Assembly: GCA_036405135.1 (NCBI GenBank)
Contig: DASWYF010000048.1
Span: 1 to 64,000, forward strand
Length of the DNA: 64,000 bases
Source: Verrucomicrobiia bacterium
GTDB taxonomy: Bacteria > Verrucomicrobiota > Verrucomicrobiia > Limisphaerales > JAEYXS01
Direction of reading: 5' to 3'
The position numbers were made by a program, and so were the translations under genes. This document shows, one piece after another, positions 28,270 to 35,650 of the stretch (position 1 is its first letter; each line of letters opens with the position of its first letter). The notes beneath the pieces are model-generated. The model was given only the letters and a program-made list of their open reading frames with translations. It did not search any database and was not told the origin of the DNA.

Positions 28270-28746
28270 ATGAGTGGAAGTGAGGTAGCTATGGCTTGGA
28301 CATTCTTTGGATTGATCATGGGCTTGATTGCCCTGCGATTAATGGTGATGGCGGTTTCGCCCCGGGCTATACGGGTGCGGCCTGTGAATGGGAAGCTGCA
28401 GACGTGTCCAATGCGGAAGACTTGCGTGAGCAGCCAGGCGGAGGAACAGATGCAGAAGGTGGAGCCTATTTATTATAATGGTCCGATTGAAGAGGCTAAA
28501 GTGCGGCTCCGTATGGCGGTAGATAGATTACCGGGGACTACCGTTTTGGCGGATGACAAGGTTTACCTACACGCGGAATTCGAGAGCTTGGTGTTCGGGT
28601 TCATGAGCGATATGGAGTTTCTGGTGGATGATAATCGGAAGATCATACATGTGCGGTCGGCTTCGCGGGTAGGGTATTCGGATATGGGCGCGAACCGGCG
28701 TCGGGTGGAAGCAGTGCGGCGGTTGTTCAAGACGATGGCGGCGTGA
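28270..28746 (+). CDS. DUF1499 family protein with N-terminal membrane helix
   Basis: A 158-residue protein. One hydrophobic helix (WTFFGLIMGLIALRLMVMAV) is followed by the DUF1499 domain: CPMRKTCVSSQAE, then FGFMSDMEFLVDD, then HVRSASRVGYSDMGANRRRVE. The family has no established activity. It may start instead at the second ATG, seven codons later. It faces away from comM and is followed by the parS block, into which it would transcribe. Confidence 0.82.
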   Translation: MSGSEVAMAWTFFGLIMGLIALRLMVMAVSPRAIRVRPVNGKLQTCPMRKTCVSSQAEEQMQKVEPIYYNGPIEEAKVRLRMAVDRLPGTTVLADDKVYLHAEFESLVFGFMSDMEFLVDDNRKIIHVRSASRVGYSDMGANRRRVEAVRRLFKTMAA

Positions 28747-28751
28747 GGGAG

Positions 28752-28954
28752 TTAAACCAACGGAGACACGGAGAGCACTGAGGCTAAGACAAATCTGACT
28801 TTAGCTATTCCATACATGAACAATCTCCTCCTCATTCGTTTGATCCCATTCGGTTGAAACTTTCCCCTCCCTCCGTACTCTCTGTGACTCCGTAGTTGGT
28901 TATTTCCACCTCGCCACCTCGGCGGCTAGGCTCGAATGTTCCACGTGGAACATT
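28752..28954. repeat. parS module 1 (duplicated unit)
   Basis: This unit of about 200 bases consists of a GGAGACACGGAGAG arm, a central part with CATTCGTTTGATCCCATTC and GGTTGAAA, the partly complementary arm CTCTGTGACTCCGTAG, and then a parS-type site. The unit at 29308-29495 has the same order and clear base identity. It holds no gene. Confidence 0.6.
28937..28952. other. parS-type centromere site 1
   Basis: The perfect 16-base palindrome TGTTCCACGTGGAACA matches the chromosomal parS consensus bound by ParB. The symmetry extends two bases each side (AA/TT). It is one of four such sites within 2 kb. Confidence 0.82.
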
Positions 28955-28994
28955 AAGATGCGAAATATTCATGCGGTTGGGGGAAGGGGTGTGC

Positions 28995-29063
28995 GGGGAC
29001 TTGTGGACACATCCAGTAACCAAGGGATTATGAGTCCCCTCCTCTAACCGCTGATCTATCCCC
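28995..29063 (-). pseudogene. Degenerate tRNA-like sequence (CAT anticodon)
   Basis: Read on the minus strand, 69 bases approximate a cloverleaf. An acceptor GGGGA pairs with TCCCC, a D-arm-like GATCAGCGGTTAGAGG follows, then a good anticodon arm GGGGA-CTCATAA-TCCCT with CAT, and a short TGGA/TCCA arm that lacks the TTC loop. The D-stem is mispaired and the T-arm is wrong, so I read it as an eroded tRNA, not a functional one. Confidence 0.4.
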
Positions 29064-29120
29064 TAGCTGTGGGGTGAGACTTGAAAGGGGATTTTTAGCC
29101 GAATTGGGATTGGGCTGGCG

Positions 29121-29190
29121 GCTGGTAAAATCGCGTGAGGGCGACACGAGGATTTTCAATCCTCTGGGCTACCAACTGAGATTTGAGTTG
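29121..29190 (-). pseudogene. Degenerate tRNA-Phe-like sequence (GAA anticodon)
   Basis: On the minus strand the D-arm CTCAGTTGGTAG is followed by the anticodon arm AGGAT-TGAAAAT-CCT and CGTGTCG, which matches bacterial tRNA-Phe through the variable loop. The T-arm and acceptor no longer pair. It lies between two CAT-type fragments. Confidence 0.4.
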
Positions 29191-29199
29191 TGGCTCGTT

Positions 29200-29235
29200 G
29201 GTTACCCGAGGGATTATGAGTCCCCTGCTCTATCC
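29200..29235 (-). pseudogene. Second CAT-type tRNA fragment
   Basis: It shares 17 identical bases (GGGATTATGAGTCCCCT on the plus strand, 29210-29226) with the fragment at 29024-29040. It keeps only part of the D-arm (GATAGAGCA) and the anticodon arm. A short inverted copy of its edge, ATAATCCCTCGG, follows at about 29262. Confidence 0.35.
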
Positions 29236-29281
29236 TTTGGGTAGTTTGAGACGGCGTTTCTATAATCCCTCGGATGGAGAA

Positions 29282-29297
29282 TGTTCCGCGTGGAACA
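29282..29297. other. parS-type site 2 (one mismatch)
   Basis: TGTTCCGCGTGGAACA differs from the perfect palindrome at one central base (A to G). It lies between the tRNA-like remnants and parS module 2. Confidence 0.6.
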
Positions 29298-29307
29298 TTC
29301 AGAGGGA

Positions 29308-29495
29308 GGTTTACCACGGAGATACGGAGAGGAAGATGCCGAATCTCCTGATCCGAATCTAGTCAATCCTCTTTCATTCGTTGACCCCATTCGGTTGAAA
29401 AAATCCCCTCCCGAGTCCTCCGTGTCTCCGTGGTTGGCTAGTTCTGCCTCCCTATCTCGGTGGCTACGGAAGGAATGTTCCACGTGGAACATTCC
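29308..29495. repeat. parS module 2 (duplicated unit)
   Basis: The second copy of the unit at 28752 has a CCACGGAGATACGGAGAG arm, the shared CCCATTCGGTTGAAA centre, a CTCCGTGTCTCCGTGG arm and a terminal parS site. The arms are better complementary here than in module 1. Confidence 0.6.
29476..29491. other. parS-type site 3
   Basis: TGTTCCACGTGGAACA again, embedded in a 24-base perfect palindrome from 29472 to 29495, the most extended of the four. It lies 37 bases beyond the mnmG stop. Confidence 0.82.
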
Positions 29496-29532
29496 GTTCC
29501 CTTTCGAGCCGGGCCGGAGGCCGGCGCTCCAC

Positions 29533-31593
29533 TTACAGATCCCCGCAGCAGGAGTTGTGGCCGGTGGGGCCGTCGAAGTGTTCGGCGGCGCCGCAAGCGT
29601 TGTCGTCGTCTGAGGAGCGGGAACTCGCTGGGGCGGTGACGGGGGCGATGGGGGAAACTGGAACCGGGATGCCGGATTCGAATCCGCCGTTGCCGGGGTT
29701 GCCGTTGCCGCGCTTCATGGCGACCATGAGCAGGGTGACATCCGCCGGGGAGATGCCAGAGATGCGGAGGGCTTGGCCGAGGGTGGCGGGTTGAATCTTC
29801 GTCAGCTTCTGGCGCGCCTCGGTGCGGAGGCTGGGAATCTTCGCGTAGTCCAGCCATGGCGGGATCTGCTTATCCTCCATGGTGCGGAACTTGGCGACCT
29901 CTTCCTCCTGGCGCTCGATGTAGCCAGAGTACTTATGAAGGATATCGATTTGCTCCAGGACGTGCGTGCTGAGGGCGGTGTTCTGGTTCGCGGCGGGCAA
30001 GTCTTTATAGGTCACCTCGGGGCGGAGAAGCATTTGGGATAGGGTAAGCGTGCCGACGCGCACGGACTTCAAGCGCGTCATCTCTTCCTCAATCGTCTGT
30101 TGCTTGGAGACAAATTTATCGTAGTTCCGCTTCGGCAAGAGGCCGATGTCGTAGCCGAGCTGGGAGAGGCGGGCATCGCAGTTATCTTGGCGCAGGAGCA
30201 GGCGATACTCGGCACGGGAGGTGAACATGCGATAGGGCTCCGTGGTGCCTTTCGTGACGAGATCATCGATCAACACGCCGATGTAAGCCTGGTCACGGCG
30301 GAGGACGATCGGTTCCTTGCTCTGGACACGTCGGGCGGCATTGATACCCGCCATAAGTCCTTGCGCCCCAGCCTCTTCATAACCGGACGTGCCATTGATT
30401 TGACCCGCAAGAAACAGGTTCCGGCACACCTTGGTTTCCAGTGAAGGATGGAGCTGCGTGGGATAGGAAAAGTCGTATTCCACGGCGTAGGCGGGGCGGA
30501 GAATCTCGGCGTTTTCGCAGCCGATGATGGACTTCACCATCTCCACCTGCACCTCGAAAGGCAGGCAGGTGGAGAAGCCGTTCACGTAGATTTCGTCCGT
30601 GCTGATGCCCTCGGGCTCGAGGAAAATCTGGTGCCGTTCCTTCTCGGCGAAGCGCACAATCTTATCCTCGATGGACGGGCAATAGCGCGGGCCGACGCCT
30701 TCGATCACGCCGGAATACATCGGGGACTTGTGCAGGTTCGCGCGGATCAGCTCGGCGGTTTTATCCGAGGTGTAGGTGATGAAACAATTCATCTGCCCGT
30801 TGATGCGGTCGAGGATGGAGCCGGGCGGATACTTGCCCTGCGAATGGCCGATGTCGCGCGGGTTGATGCCGGAATGTTCCACGTGGAACAAATCGTCCTT
30901 CCAATAGGTGAAGTACGGCACCGGCTCATCGCCGTCCTGTTTCTCGGTCTTCGTGAAATCAATCGTGCGGCTGAGGAGACGAGGCGGGGTGCCGGTCTTG
31001 AGGCGACCGAGTTCCACGCCGATTTCCTTCAGCGAACCGGACAGACCCATCGCCGCCGCTTCACCGGCGCGACCACCCTGTTGCTGGGTACTGCCGATGT
31101 GCATGAGCCCGCGCAGGAACGTGCCCGTGGTGATGATCACCGTCTTGCCGAGATACTGCACGCCGAGGGTCGTCTCCACGCCATAGACCTCACCATCGCG
31201 GAAAAGGAGCTTCGCGGCCTGGCCCTGCTTGATGTCCAGATTCTCCTGCCGCTCGCAGATCCACTTCATGCGGAACTGGTAGGCCTTCTTATCGCACTGC
31301 GCCCGAGGTGCCCAGACGGATGGGCCCTTCTTGGTGTTGAGCATGCGGAACTGCAGGCCCGTCATGTCCGTGCACTTGCCCATCTCGCCGCCGAGGGCAT
31401 CGATCTCGCGTGTGAGATGCCCCTTGGCCAAGCCACCGATGGCCGGGTTGCAAGACATCTGGCCGATGGTATCGGCATTGATCGTGAGCATGAGCGTGCT
31501 CGCCCCCATGCGCGCCGCCGCGAGGGCAGCCTCAACGCCGGCATGACCGGACCCCACCACAATCACCTCAAACTGACGCGGATAGACGAACAT
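29533..31593 (-). CDS. mnmG: tRNA uridine-5-carboxymethylaminomethyl modification enzyme MnmG (GidA)
   Basis: A 686-residue FAD protein that works with MnmE to modify U34 of several tRNAs. FAD-binding VVGSGHAGVEAALAAARMG is at the N-terminus. SCNPAIGGLAKGHLTREIDA, SPMYSGVIEGVGPRYCPSIE and GTSGYEEAGAQGLMAG are family hallmarks. Two oddities stand out. A loop containing FHVEHSGINPRD is encoded by a parS-type site at 30875. A low-complexity tail of about 35 residues (PVSPIAPVTAPASSRSSDDD) extends past the usual end. MnmG genes often sit near oriC. Confidence 0.96.
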   Translation of the reverse strand: MFVYPRQFEVIVVGSGHAGVEAALAAARMGASTLMLTINADTIGQMSCNPAIGGLAKGHLTREIDALGGEMGKCTDMTGLQFRMLNTKKGPSVWAPRAQCDKKAYQFRMKWICERQENLDIKQGQAAKLLFRDGEVYGVETTLGVQYLGKTVIITTGTFLRGLMHIGSTQQQGGRAGEAAAMGLSGSLKEIGVELGRLKTGTPPRLLSRTIDFTKTEKQDGDEPVPYFTYWKDDLFHVEHSGINPRDIGHSQGKYPPGSILDRINGQMNCFITYTSDKTAELIRANLHKSPMYSGVIEGVGPRYCPSIEDKIVRFAEKERHQIFLEPEGISTDEIYVNGFSTCLPFEVQVEMVKSIIGCENAEILRPAYAVEYDFSYPTQLHPSLETKVCRNLFLAGQINGTSGYEEAGAQGLMAGINAARRVQSKEPIVLRRDQAYIGVLIDDLVTKGTTEPYRMFTSRAEYRLLLRQDNCDARLSQLGYDIGLLPKRNYDKFVSKQQTIEEEMTRLKSVRVGTLTLSQMLLRPEVTYKDLPAANQNTALSTHVLEQIDILHKYSGYIERQEEEVAKFRTMEDKQIPPWLDYAKIPSLRTEARQKLTKIQPATLGQALRISGISPADVTLLMVAMKRGNGNPGNGGFESGIPVPVSPIAPVTAPASSRSSDDDNACGAAEHFDGPTGHNSCCGDL
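30875..30890. other. parS-type site 4, inside mnmG
   Basis: TGTTCCACGTGGAACA within the coding sequence, translated on the minus strand as part of LFHVEHSG. The protein sequence on both sides is conserved, and the segment itself looks like a surface-loop insertion. Confidence 0.78.
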
Positions 31594-31636
31594 TTTTAAA
31601 CTCGTAAACCGTTAATTAGTAATTAGTTACAACTAA

Positions 31637-31885
31637 TCAACTAGCGTTTTTAATACGCCATAATATTCCAACCACCAAGGCCAACAAAATCAGCACGCCC
31701 CCGACGATGCGCAAGAGACGAATGACTCCGTTCGAGTCCGTCTTATATTCCTTCGCGGGCTGTTTGGACCATGCGGGTTGCGGCGGCTTCATACCGATCT
31801 CACTCACTACCTCGCCTACGCGCGGCGCCAAAACAATCATCGCCACGCCAATCAGCAACAGCAAACTGACGACCAGTGCTTTCAT
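31637..31885 (-). CDS. Small two-helix membrane protein, function unknown
   Basis: An 82-residue protein with two transmembrane helices (MKALVVSLLLLIGVAMIVLA and IVGGVLILLALVVGILW) joined by a short polar, proline-rich loop. I do not recognise a family. It lies 43 bases upstream of mnmG in the same direction. The ATG at 31885 is preferred because the 12 residues before it are unlike a signal. No strong ribosome site is visible. Confidence 0.55.
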   Translation of the reverse strand: MKALVVSLLLLIGVAMIVLAPRVGEVVSEIGMKPPQPAWSKQPAKEYKTDSNGVIRLLRIVGGVLILLALVVGILWRIKNAS

Positions 31886-32008
31886 AATATCGCTCTGACT
31901 TAACTGACGAGGCGAGGACACCGTATCATAGCGGGCAAGTAGAGGGAAACTAGGAAAAGGAAGAGCGGCTTGACGCGAATTGCGCGAATGGGGCGAAACC
32001 GGAGCAAG

Positions 32009-32114
32009 GGAGCGCGGGTTTTAACCCGCCTAAACGTGCGACAACTCCAACGCGTTGAAATAAACCTACATCGTTTGATGTGCGAATATTTAGGCGGCAT
32101 GAATGCCGCGCTCC
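32009..32114. repeat. Family A palindromic repeat, copy 2
   Basis: The element begins GGAGCGCGG and ends CCGCGCTCC. Inside are the hairpins GCGGGTTTTAACCCGC (32014) and GCGGCATGAATGCCGC (32094) and a core ACTCCAACGCGTTGAAAT. It occupies the gap between the small membrane protein gene and the YkgJ gene. The remainder of that gap (31886-32292) shows no gene. Confidence 0.7.
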
Positions 32115-32292
32115 TAGTTTGCGTAGCGAACACCAGTGAGTAGACGTGGGTTTCAACCCGCAGCCCCGCGCCTCAGAAATAATTTCGTCACGCATCAACG
32201 GTTGATTTAATAAGGTCGAAAAAGTCCAATAGGACTAAGATGGACAAACCGATTTAATTCAAGCATACCATACTACCGCTTAGGAATGAGAA

Positions 32293-32952
32293 ATGAACCC
32301 CACTGAAGAACTGCTTTCGAACCTCAAAGGCGATTCAACCCAAGCAGGAGTTCGACTTGCTACGCGGCAGTATTTTGTTGCGGCGGATGCCAACGCAGAA
32401 GGCTTCTTGAAAACCAAAAAGCTAACTTTGGCTTGTAGACAAGGTTGTGCGCTGTGTTGTGTCCTACGTGTCCATGTTAGGGCCCATGAAGTTTTTGCTG
32501 TTGCAGATTTCATCGGAGAAAAATTCTCTGCGAAACAGCGAGAAGAATTACTCGCCCGCTTGGAAGTACACGTGAAAAGGATTGCTCCACTGACTCGAGC
32601 ACAGCACGAAACTACAAATGTGGTATGTCCTCTGCTTGTAGATTCGGTTTGTTCTGTTTACCCAGTGCGCCCATTTGCTTGCCGAGGGCATCATTCAAAT
32701 GATTTATCAGCATGCCAATATTCATATGACCATCCGGAAGACGATACTTTTCCTGGAGCACGTAATGCTGACTATTTCGCGTTGTGGGAAACAATGACTG
32801 TTTACGGCAATGCGGCATTCAAGGAAGCTGGTTTTGACTCTTGTGTTTATGAGTTCGGGTCAGCACTTCTTGCTGCTTTGCGAAATCCAGCTAGTGCTAG
32901 GCGTTGGAGAGACAGAAAGAATCCGCTATTGGGGGAGAATCAAGCCAAATAA
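32293..32952 (+). CDS. YkgJ-family cysteine-cluster protein
   Basis: A 219-residue protein with the YkgJ CxxCC pattern (RQGCALCCVLRVHV) and further cysteines in CPLLVDSVCSVYPVRPFACRG, matching the predicted Zn/Fe-chelating family. An AGGA ribosome site precedes the ATG by about 7 bases. Base composition and codon use look more AT-rich than in neighbouring genes, which may indicate recent acquisition. A GNAT gene follows after 17 bases. The function is not known for the family. Confidence 0.78.
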   Translation: MNPTEELLSNLKGDSTQAGVRLATRQYFVAADANAEGFLKTKKLTLACRQGCALCCVLRVHVRAHEVFAVADFIGEKFSAKQREELLARLEVHVKRIAPLTRAQHETTNVVCPLLVDSVCSVYPVRPFACRGHHSNDLSACQYSYDHPEDDTFPGARNADYFALWETMTVYGNAAFKEAGFDSCVYEFGSALLAALRNPASARRWRDRKNPLLGENQAK

Positions 32953-32969
32953 AAATTCACCCGAGTTTC

Positions 32970-33746
32970 GTGGAAACGAATTTAAAGACCGCTTTCATTG
33001 ATGCGATAGATGCTGGCCAGTCTCTGCCAGAGGCTCTGCGTGAGCACGTGGCGGAAGTTTCTGATTTGGAAGAGCATCAATTCGACAGATCGTATATCGA
33101 ATTTCTGGATGAGCAGATTGGTTTAAGCCCGCGCGGGCCAGAGTGGACGGAGAGATTGAAGCGGAGACGTGCGGCATTGTCCCCATATTGTGATGTTGTA
33201 TTGATTCGCGGAAATGTACGCACGCTTGAGCATGATTATTACGTGGAAATTTATCCGGAGACGAAAGCGGTGATTCATTGGGAGGATTATATCGCAAGCA
33301 TCAATTTTACATCTGTTATTTCCACAGACTTCGACACTCTCCTCGTTCTCCGCATCGCGGCGATGCGGGAGAGTTTGGAGCGGGTGGGGAGATTTGATCC
33401 GGAGCGGGCGCGGATTCGTTTGCAGAATTCTTTTTATCCGGAGCATACCCAGTTCATTTTGTGGGAAGGCGAGCGCGTGGGGTTCTACACGTTTCGACTG
33501 TTGGCGGATGGGTTTCATCTGGATCATCTGTATGTGCATCCGTCGCACCAATCGCGCGGGATCGGCTCGCAAGTGATGAAGCGGTTGATCGCACAGGCGG
33601 ATGCGGCGCAAAAAGCGATTCATGTGGGGGCGTTGCGCGGGAGTGAGTCGAACCGGTTTTATCAGCAGCATGGTTTCGTGCCGGTGCGTGAGGAGGAGTG
33701 GGATATCTATTATGTGCGTGAGTGTGGTGTGAAGCGTACGAACTAG
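32970..33746 (+). CDS. GNAT-family acetyltransferase with uncharacterised N-terminal domain
   Basis: A protein of about 258 residues. The C-terminal part has the GNAT fold: FHLDHLYVHPSHQSRGIGSQ contains the acetyl-CoA-binding R/Q-x-x-G-x-G/A signature, and SNRFYQQHGFVPV is the usual final strand-helix. The first 130 residues are not familiar. The start is uncertain. I use a GTG 17 bases after the YkgJ stop; a TTG 66 bases upstream would overlap that gene. The acceptor substrate is unknown. Confidence 0.78.
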   Translation: METNLKTAFIDAIDAGQSLPEALREHVAEVSDLEEHQFDRSYIEFLDEQIGLSPRGPEWTERLKRRRAALSPYCDVVLIRGNVRTLEHDYYVEIYPETKAVIHWEDYIASINFTSVISTDFDTLLVLRIAAMRESLERVGRFDPERARIRLQNSFYPEHTQFILWEGERVGFYTFRLLADGFHLDHLYVHPSHQSRGIGSQVMKRLIAQADAAQKAIHVGALRGSESNRFYQQHGFVPVREEEWDIYYVRECGVKRTN

Positions 33747-33758
33747 CACGAAGCGAAA

Positions 33759-33869
33759 GGAGCGCGGTCCCGCATGCGGGACCGCTTCAAGGTACGAAAA
33801 CTCGAACGCGTTAAAATCGGCAACGCCTTCTGATTCGCGAATGTTGATGCGGCATAAATGCCGCGCTCC
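33759..33869. repeat. Family A palindromic repeat, copy 3
   Basis: It has the same inverted ends as the element at 32009 (GGAGCGCGG and CCGCGCTCC), a hairpin GCGGTCCCGCATGCGGGACC-type stem at 33764-33785, the core ACTCGAACGCGTTAAAAT, and a final GCGGCATAAATGCCGC hairpin. The rest of the gap to 34064 has no visible gene. Confidence 0.7.
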
Positions 33870-34064
33870 TGTTTGGCGACGCAACCCGCTTTGGGGTTGG
33901 GGAAAAAATCAAAACGCGGTGACCCAACGTAGCTCCGCGAGAGTGTCGCAACGTTGGGCTTGGGGACGGAACGCCGTTGGCATTCTTCAGCTCATGATCT
34001 TGGTGAGATGATTTTGTTTGAAAGCGAGGAGTAGGCGATTTCTACTTTTGTCACAAGGGATTGT

Positions 34065-34412
34065 ATGAGCGATTCCGTTTACATCCTCGCGTTCTCAACG
34101 GCGAATTATGACGCGATGAAAAAGTTCTTCGCGGACTTGGGTTTCGCCATCGATGAAACGCGGAGTCAGCTGGCGCCTTTGTTTGAGAGCGGTCGCGCAG
34201 CATATGTGCGGCGCGGTGAATTGAATTTTAATCTGGAGGAAAGCAGCGCACCAGGACGCAAAGCGGATTTCAATCTGATGCTGTGCGATTATGATGACGC
34301 CGAGATCGCTCGCGTCAAAGCGCTCGGGTATCCGTATGAATATGGAGAATCTCTGTATGGTGAAACACACACGTTTCGTTCGCCAGATGGAGGGATCATC
34401 GTCATCACATAA
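34065..34412 (+). CDS. VOC-superfamily (glyoxalase/bleomycin-resistance-like) protein
   Basis: A 115-residue single-domain VOC protein. The pattern SVYILAFSTANYDAMKKFFADLGFAI, then FNLMLCDYDDAEIARVKALG, and the end THTFRSPDGGIIVIT, is the paired beta-alpha-beta-beta-beta fold. Metal ligands are not obvious, so catalytic activity is uncertain. It is the first of three tightly packed genes, the next start lying one base after this stop. Confidence 0.75.
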   Translation: MSDSVYILAFSTANYDAMKKFFADLGFAIDETRSQLAPLFESGRAAYVRRGELNFNLEESSAPGRKADFNLMLCDYDDAEIARVKALGYPYEYGESLYGETHTFRSPDGGIIVIT

Positions 34413-34413
34413 A

Positions 34414-34818
34414 ATGAAATCGCCCAATGGAAAATATGAGGTGGTGCCGAGCGGCTACAACGAGGTGCGCATGGGCACGCCATTGTATGGCAGTGTAAAA
34501 GTCTTGGGCACGTCGATGGATACAGCGGGTGAGTTTGGTGAGGTGATGGCGTTTAGTGCGGATTCGCGTTTTCTGGCGGTGGAGGAATTGGTGGATTCAT
34601 CGCAAGGGCCGAACACACACGCGGTGGTGTTTGATCTGGAGCGGAAGAGAAAGATCATCGTGCATGTGCAGAATCCCGGCATCATCAAGCGACTCGCTTG
34701 GTCGGCGGAAGGCTTGCTGACGATCGTGACCTGGTCGAACATGGGCGGTGAGCGAGAGTATCAGTGGCAGGCTCCCAAACCCGAAGCGCCGGGATGGTTT
34801 CAAACGATTTTAGAATGA
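34414..34818 (+). CDS. Conserved hypothetical protein in an operon with VOC and esterase genes
   Basis: A 134-residue protein, chosen to start at the ATG one base after the VOC stop (MKSPNGKYEVVPSGYNEVRM). The beta-rich segments EVMAFSADSRFLAVEELVDS and IIKRLAWSAEGLLTIVTW look like two blades of a beta-propeller, too few for a complete one. I know no family. Its stop overlaps the next start as ATGA, so expression is coupled to the esterase. Confidence 0.6.
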   Translation: MKSPNGKYEVVPSGYNEVRMGTPLYGSVKVLGTSMDTAGEFGEVMAFSADSRFLAVEELVDSSQGPNTHAVVFDLERKRKIIVHVQNPGIIKRLAWSAEGLLTIVTWSNMGGEREYQWQAPKPEAPGWFQTILE

Positions 34819-35507
34819 CTCAACACACGATCACCAGTGCCTCGGGCGAGTACACACGTACGTTGTGGCTCGTGCCGGGGCCGAGCGATGAAACGCATCC
34901 TTTGTGCGTGATCCTCGATGCAGAGATCTATCTGGGGAACATGAAAGCCCTGCCAGTCCTCACGGAATTGATGAGCAGCGGCGCGATCCCACAGATGACG
35001 TGTGTGTTTGTCTCGCACGTGAACATGGAAGCGCGGCACGCGAATTTCACGTGTGATGATGTTTATACAAAATTCATCGCGGAAGAAGTGGTGGCGTGGG
35101 CGAAGGCGCGGAATGCGAAGATCGAAACGGGCGATCACTTGATCTGCGGCGTGAGCTTGAGCGGTTTGGCGAGTGCGTATGCGGTGTTAAAATTTCCGAC
35201 GGTGTTTTCGCGGGCGTTGTGTCAGTCAGGTTCCTTCTGGTGGTTGCAGGGCAAGCAACTGGATTGGCCGCGCACGAACGGAAAATTCTGGCTCAGCGTG
35301 GGGGATAAGGAAACAGCGAAGGGATTGACGCATGCACCAAGCGGCTTACGGCAGGAGATCACGCAGATCGAGGGGGTGCAAAACGGCGCGCGGCTTTTGG
35401 AATCACTGGGCGGCACGGTGACATACAGCCTGCATGAAGGGGCTCATGCCACGGGCCCATGGCGGGAGGAACTGCCGAAGGCGTTGGGGTGGTTGATGGG
35501 GAAATAA
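34815..35507 (+). CDS. Esterase D/Fes-like alpha/beta hydrolase
   Basis: A 230-residue alpha/beta hydrolase of the putative-esterase group. The nucleophile elbow is GVSLSGLASAYA, the oxyanion region includes PLCVILDAEIYLGN, and the histidine near the end is in HEGAHATGPWREEL. No signal peptide is present, so it is cytoplasmic. It overlaps the upstream gene by 4 bases (ATGA). The substrate is unknown. Iron-siderophore esterases share this fold, but no siderophore genes are nearby. Confidence 0.8.
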   Translation: MTQHTITSASGEYTRTLWLVPGPSDETHPLCVILDAEIYLGNMKALPVLTELMSSGAIPQMTCVFVSHVNMEARHANFTCDDVYTKFIAEEVVAWAKARNAKIETGDHLICGVSLSGLASAYAVLKFPTVFSRALCQSGSFWWLQGKQLDWPRTNGKFWLSVGDKETAKGLTHAPSGLRQEITQIEGVQNGARLLESLGGTVTYSLHEGAHATGPWREELPKALGWLMGK

Positions 35508-35538
35508 GTTTCGAGTTTCTGGTCTCAGGTTTCAGGTC
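35506..35538. repeat. Dispersed repeat (AGTTTC/CAGGTTTC type)
   Basis: A 33-base stretch of AGTTTC and CAGGTTTC words overlaps the esterase stop. Its inverted counterpart, with four or five differences, lies at 49819-49851. Confidence 0.5.
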
Positions 35539-35650
35539 ATTTGCGCTTGAGTGCGAAGATGGTTTTCGCGCCCTCGGGATCAAGGGGAAGCAACGGAAAC
35601 TGGCAAGGGCTGGAGAGGACTCTCGCCCTACCGGGATAAAGGAGAAATTA

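Noticed and set aside
28752-29495. CRISPR-like array in the parS block
   Set aside because: The units occur twice only, are about 200 bases long and diverged, and have no regular spacers or cas genes.
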